This document shows positions 5,470 to 7,794 of a stretch of DNA of 7,794 bases, piece after piece. This DNA comes from Bacteroidales bacterium. Its GTDB lineage: Bacteria; Bacteroidota; Bacteroidia; Bacteroidales; ML635J-15. The notes beneath the pieces were generated by a model, which made no database searches, was not told the DNA's origin, and worked only from the letters and a program-made list of their open reading frames with translations. Position numbers and translations under genes: made by a program. Numbering within the stretch: the first letter of the stretch is position 1; the number at the start of each line of letters is the position of its first letter. Where the stretch lies: contig JAGOEF010000070.1 of NCBI GenBank assembly GCA_017997855.1, positions 1 to 7,794 on the forward strand. Reading direction: 5' to 3'.

Positions 5470-5865
5470 ATGGATATGGAAATCAGTTTTGGAGGTGGTA
5501 AAGTGGTTACTGCCAATTTTAACGGACACAGTATTAATACCGATCAACCGGTTTTTGCCGGTGGGCTCAACACAGCCCCGACGCCTTTCGAGTTGTTTCT
5601 GGCTTCGCTGGGTACCTGTGCCGGAATTTACGTTAAGTTTTTCTGCGACAGCCGCAATTTACCTACCGACAACATTCGAATCATTCAGCACATGGAATTC
5701 GATAATCAGAGCGGTTTACCCTTAAATTTTGAATTCGAGATACAGGTTCCGCCCGATTTTCCCGAGAAATACCGTCCGGCGTTGGTGAGTGCTGCCGAAT
5801 ATTGTAAGGTGAAAAAGACCATCGAAAACCCACCGGCATTTAAAGCATATACCACTGTTAAATAA
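5470..5865 (+). CDS. OsmC-family thiol protein
   Basis: The 131-residue product shows the OsmC/Ohr-like fold signature: a first strand pair (4-30), TAPTPFELFLASLGTCAGIYV (35-55) with the helix-embedded C50, and a second cysteine C112 in AAEYCKVKKTI (108-118). In OsmC and Ohr the two equivalent cysteines form the active pair that reduces organic peroxides with a lipoyl or thiol donor. This sequence belongs to the shorter YhfA-like branch, whose substrate is not settled. A third cysteine, C59, lies close to C50. The first ATG is used; a second in-frame ATG two codons later would remove only MD. It follows the DUF134 gene by 15 nt and precedes the NifX-like gene by 7 nt, so the three are surely co-transcribed. 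Peroxide reduction or sulfur/thiol transfer are both possible. Confidence 0.88.
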   Translation: MDMEISFGGGKVVTANFNGHSINTDQPVFAGGLNTAPTPFELFLASLGTCAGIYVKFFCDSRNLPTDNIRIIQHMEFDNQSGLPLNFEFEIQVPPDFPEKYRPALVSAAEYCKVKKTIENPPAFKAYTTVK

Positions 5866-5872
5866 TAATTTT

Positions 5873-6256
5873 ATGAAGAAAATTGCAGTTCCGGTTGCCT
5901 ACGATGGCAACATTGATTCACATTTTGGACATTGCCAGTCGTATTCGGTTTTTACTGCCGACGATAGCAAGCAAATCATCAGGGTCGAAAGCATTCCATC
6001 GCCACAGGGTTGCGGTTGTAAGTCGAATATTGCGGCCGTGCTTGCTGAGCAGGGTGTGAGCGTAATGATTGCAGAGGGCATTGGTGATGGAGCCATCAAT
6101 GTGCTGAATTACTGGGGTATTGATGTGGTGCGTGGTTGTTCGGGCAATGCCGAAACAGCCGTTAAACAATGGCTGAGCGGAGATATTCAGGATTCGGGCA
6201 GCAGTTGTGCGCAACATCAGCACCACCACGAAGGCGGGCATTTCTGCAATCACTAA
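5873..6256 (+). CDS. NifX/NifB-C-terminal-type (dinitrogenase Fe-Mo cofactor biosynthesis family) protein with His/Cys tail
   Basis: The 127-residue protein has the family's RNase-H-like fold markers: KKIAVPVAYDGNIDSHFGHC (2-21), a SYSVFTADD strand (23-31), SNIAAVLAEQGVSVMIAEGIG (51-71) and AINVLNYWGIDVVRGCSG (74-91). The family binds Fe-S or Mo-containing clusters; besides nitrogenase cofactor carriers it includes many proteins of non-fixing anaerobes such as orange-protein relatives. No nif structural gene is visible, so nitrogen fixation should not be assumed. Possible ligands are C21, C47, C49, C89 and a tail (112-127) with C112, C125 and six histidines in SCAQHQHHHEGGHFCNH. The tail looks like a metal-binding extension. 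As the last gene of the DUF134–OsmC operon, it probably is the metal- or cluster-carrying component. The fold assignment is confident, the cargo unknown. Confidence 0.9.
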   Translation: MKKIAVPVAYDGNIDSHFGHCQSYSVFTADDSKQIIRVESIPSPQGCGCKSNIAAVLAEQGVSVMIAEGIGDGAINVLNYWGIDVVRGCSGNAETAVKQWLSGDIQDSGSSCAQHQHHHEGGHFCNH

Positions 6257-6311
6257 TAAATGGAAGCAGACCTGATTTGTTTTTCGTCAGCTTTATGCAA
6301 GATGCGATAAT

Positions 6312-6358
6312 TCAAACCTGAATTGTGTTTCGCTATTCAGGTTTGATGAATATCTTTT
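6312..6358 (+). terminator. 12-bp hairpin after the NifX-like gene, probable terminator
   Basis: TCAAACCTGAAT (6312-6323) and ATTCAGGTTTGA (6335-6346) pair perfectly around an 11-nt loop. The run TCTTTT (6353-6358) begins seven bases after the stem, so the U-tract is weak and displaced. Position 56 nt after the operon's last stop supports a terminator or an mRNA 3'-end stabiliser. The rest of the 198-base gap holds no recognisable gene. Confidence 0.5.
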
Positions 6359-6427
6359 AAATTGTTATGCATATCTAAAATTGGAGATTGTCATTTGGCT
6401 ACCTAAAAAACAAACGGCTAAAATCAC

Positions 6428-6435
6428 TTATTTTG
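6428..6435 (+). promoter_or_regulatory. Weak -7-like box before the phosphodiesterase gene
   Basis: TTATTTTG is one mismatch from TAnnTTTG and is 19 bases before the ATG at 6455. No TTG-type -33 box is found at the right distance (the nearest, TTTG at 6394-6397, is 30 bp away). It is listed only because the gene needs its own promoter if the hairpin at 6312 terminates. Confidence 0.25.
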
Positions 6436-6454
6436 TGCAAAACTCAGGCACCGG

Positions 6455-7417
6455 ATGAAGCGTTATTCTGACCATAATACACTTTCAGTGCGACAGACAG
6501 CATTTGCGCGTTTAGCGAAATATTTGGGCAGCCTGTTGTTTGCAATTGTCCTGCTTATTCTGCTGCACCCTCCTTACGGGTTGTATGCACAGGCCGAACC
6601 TGTTACGGTGAAAATTGTTACATGGAACATACAGATGTTGCCCGATAATTATGATATAGTGTCGCCGTCGTTGCGGAAAATGCAGACGGATAGGGCACCC
6701 TGGATTATTGAATATTGCAGGGAACAAGATTTTGATATCATTGTGTTTCAGGAGGTTTTCGATGGCGAAATTAAACGAATGCTTCGTAAACAGCTTCGCG
6801 ACGAATACCCGTATCAGGTGAACACCAGAACAAAAGCATTACGGTTTGCCAGCAACGGAATTCTTATTGTGAGCCGGATACCGTTAAAATATGTTGACCA
6901 TGTCATTTACACCCGTGGTGTACATTCCGATGCCATGGCGGCCAAAGGTTGCACGCTTATCGAAGCCGAGAAGAAAGGCAGAAGATTTCAGGTGGCGGGA
7001 ACCCATCTGCAGGCAGGTGGTTCAGAGCAAGCCTCTGTTGTGCGTCACCGTCAGTATCGCAGTATTCGTGAGTTGCTCGATAGAAATAAAGACGAACGAA
7101 TCCCGGTTTTTGTGGTTGGTGATATGAACACCTGTAAAACCGATGAAGAAACATTTTCCGAAATGGTACAACTGATTGGTGTTACCGATTATCCGTTAAA
7201 CGATTCGTTGCCTTACACCATTGATGGCAACAATTCATGGAATCCGAATTCCGGTCGCTCGCAGCTCGATTATATTTTTCTTCAGGCGCACAACACCACA
7301 ACCCGCATAATAAACCAATATATTTTACGGCCATGGCGGCAGCACAAAGGACGAAAAATCGACCTGGCCGATCACTATGGCGTTGTTGCTGAAATTGAGT
7401 TGGGAAGCGAGGAATGA
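6455..7417 (+). CDS. Secreted sphingomyelinase-like phosphodiesterase (endonuclease/exonuclease/phosphatase superfamily)
   Basis: The 320-residue protein has a long basic N-terminus, a hydrophobic core (about 25-37, GSLLFAIVLLILL) and a plausible signal-peptidase site after YAQA (44-47). The rest is one EEP-fold catalytic domain with the full metal-dependent active-site set: TWNIQ (N58), VFQEVFD (E100), GTHLQA (H184), GDMN (D223, N225), LDYIF (D272) and ADHYGV (D306, H307). The THLQA and FQEVFD motifs and the overall length resemble bacterial neutral sphingomyelinase C, which cuts sphingomyelin to ceramide and phosphocholine with Mg2+. Other phospholipid or nucleotide phosphodiesterases of the same fold remain possible. 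A shorter start (GTG at 6488) would give a more usual signal peptide length. The gene is flanked by terminators on both sides, so it is probably a single-gene unit acting outside the cytoplasm. Confidence 0.85.
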   Translation: MKRYSDHNTLSVRQTAFARLAKYLGSLLFAIVLLILLHPPYGLYAQAEPVTVKIVTWNIQMLPDNYDIVSPSLRKMQTDRAPWIIEYCREQDFDIIVFQEVFDGEIKRMLRKQLRDEYPYQVNTRTKALRFASNGILIVSRIPLKYVDHVIYTRGVHSDAMAAKGCTLIEAEKKGRRFQVAGTHLQAGGSEQASVVRHRQYRSIRELLDRNKDERIPVFVVGDMNTCKTDEETFSEMVQLIGVTDYPLNDSLPYTIDGNNSWNPNSGRSQLDYIFLQAHNTTTRIINQYILRPWRQHKGRKIDLADHYGVVAEIELGSEE

Positions 7418-7455
7418 TGTGACCTTGATCTCAGAAGAATATTTCAATAACAGAA

Positions 7456-7489
7456 AAAAAAAGCGTTGCCAACCGACAACGCTTTTTTT
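7456..7489. terminator. Strong bidirectional Rho-independent terminator
   Basis: GCGTTG (7463-7468) pairs with CAACGC (7477-7482) around an 8-nt loop, and the stem extends through seven A:T pairs. On the plus strand the stem runs straight into T7; on the minus strand the flanking A-run becomes a T-run. It therefore can stop transcription from both converging genes, the phosphodiesterase and the oxidoreductase subunit. Confidence 0.9.
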
Positions 7490-7504
7490 ATTTTTTGCTT
7501 TTGA

Positions 7505-7794
7505 TTACAACGCATTCACAACTTCCACAATTTCGAGGCCTTTGTTAATGGCATCTTCGTTCATGGGGAGCAGGTTGTGGTTACGTGTCGGGAGTGACTT
7601 CTTCAGTCCTTTCATCACATTTTCGATTTTTACGATGGGCTTGATTTTGATATAACCGCCCAGTACAATCATGTTGAAAACCTTTGCGATACCCATTTTA
7701 ACAGCAGTGTCAGTAGCTTCTACCTTGTAAATGTTAATGTCGGTACGTGTAGGAGGGCTGGTGATGCCGTTAGGGTCGTACAGCAGCATCCCAC
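7505..7794 (-). CDS. korC: 2-oxoacid:ferredoxin oxidoreductase gamma subunit, C-terminal part
   Basis: Reading leftward from the window edge, the last 96 or so residues are visible and the gene continues past 7794. LLYDPNGITSPPTRTDINIYKV is followed by AKVFNMIVLGGYIKIKPIV, then ENVMKGLKKSLPTRNHNLLPMNEDAI, ending at a TAA (7507-7505). This is the C-terminal half of the gamma subunit of POR/KOR/VOR-type enzymes, which oxidatively decarboxylate 2-oxoacids to acyl-CoA with ferredoxin as electron acceptor, in the cytoplasm of anaerobes. The sequence resembles Bacteroidota subunits annotated as 2-oxoglutarate-type, but the substrate (2-oxoglutarate or branched-chain oxoacid) cannot be decided from this fragment. 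The alpha and beta subunits would be expected just beyond the window, upstream on the same strand. An in-frame ATG at 7789 is internal, not the start, since the full family length is about 180 residues. Confidence 0.9.
   Translation of the reverse strand, partial: GMLLYDPNGITSPPTRTDINIYKVEATDTAVKMGIAKVFNMIVLGGYIKIKPIVKIENVMKGLKKSLPTRNHNLLPMNEDAINKGLEIVEVVNAL

Noticed and set aside
5873..6256. Evidence for nitrogen fixation from the NifX-like gene
   Set aside because: The family is widespread in organisms without nitrogenase, and no nifHDK or nifB radical-SAM gene is seen here.
6260..6310. Short ORF of 16 codons before the hairpin at 6312, as a possible leader peptide
   Set aside because: No codon runs, no family resemblance and no promoter of its own; ORFs of this size are expected by chance.
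7377..7655. Plus-strand ORF across the terminator and the 2-oxoacid oxidoreductase gene
   Set aside because: It crosses the strong terminator at 7456-7489 and is antisense to a clear gamma-subunit gene.

Overview
The window looks like chromosome of an anaerobic Bacteroidota, most likely order Bacteroidales. Four things suggest this: the gene order nusB – DUF1573 lipoprotein – yajC – ybbR – coaE; a PUR-family (DUF3276) protein; promoters of the Bacteroidota type (TTTG/TTGG about 18-20 bp upstream of TAnnTTTG) with hardly any Shine-Dalgarno sequences; and a ferredoxin-dependent 2-oxoacid oxidoreductase subunit at the right edge. Ten complete protein genes and two edge-truncated ones fill almost all of the sequence. 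I found no tRNA, rRNA, CRISPR array, insertion sequence or phage gene, and no gap without a gene longer than 300 bases.

Layout. Positions 1-163 hold the C-terminal end of a free methionine-(R)-sulfoxide reductase (GAF fold, catalytic Cys visible). It converges on a PUR-family nucleic-acid-binding protein on the minus strand (210-575), with a small hairpin between them. After a 0.28 kb divergent promoter region comes a long plus-strand block of housekeeping genes: nusB (857-1807), a DUF1573 lipoprotein with its own promoter (1848-2303), yajC (2315-2647), a YbbR-like membrane protein with a forced TTG start (2651-3646), coaE (3648-4229) and a TerB/J-domain DjlA-like co-chaperone (4229-4942). 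From the DUF1573 gene to the co-chaperone the gaps are 11, 3 and 1 nt, then a 1-nt overlap, so this is almost certainly one transcript.

A second compact operon (5047-6256) encodes a DUF134 helix-turn-helix regulator with a Cys-rich C-terminus, an OsmC-type thiol protein and a NifX/dinitrogenase-cofactor-type protein with a His/Cys tail. Its promoter contains a palindrome filling the space between the -33 and -7 boxes, a strong candidate operator. All three proteins are rich in likely metal- or thiol-reactive residues. This is the most system-like part of the window: a small, probably self-regulated metal or sulfur/redox handling unit of unknown exact function. A 12-bp hairpin follows it.

The right side holds a single secreted endonuclease/exonuclease/phosphatase-fold enzyme with sphingomyelinase-like active-site motifs (6455-7417). 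It is followed by a strong bidirectional terminator and by the C-terminal half of a 2-oxoacid:ferredoxin oxidoreductase gamma subunit on the minus strand (7505 to the edge).

Product assignments come from motif recognition by eye, not from database searches.
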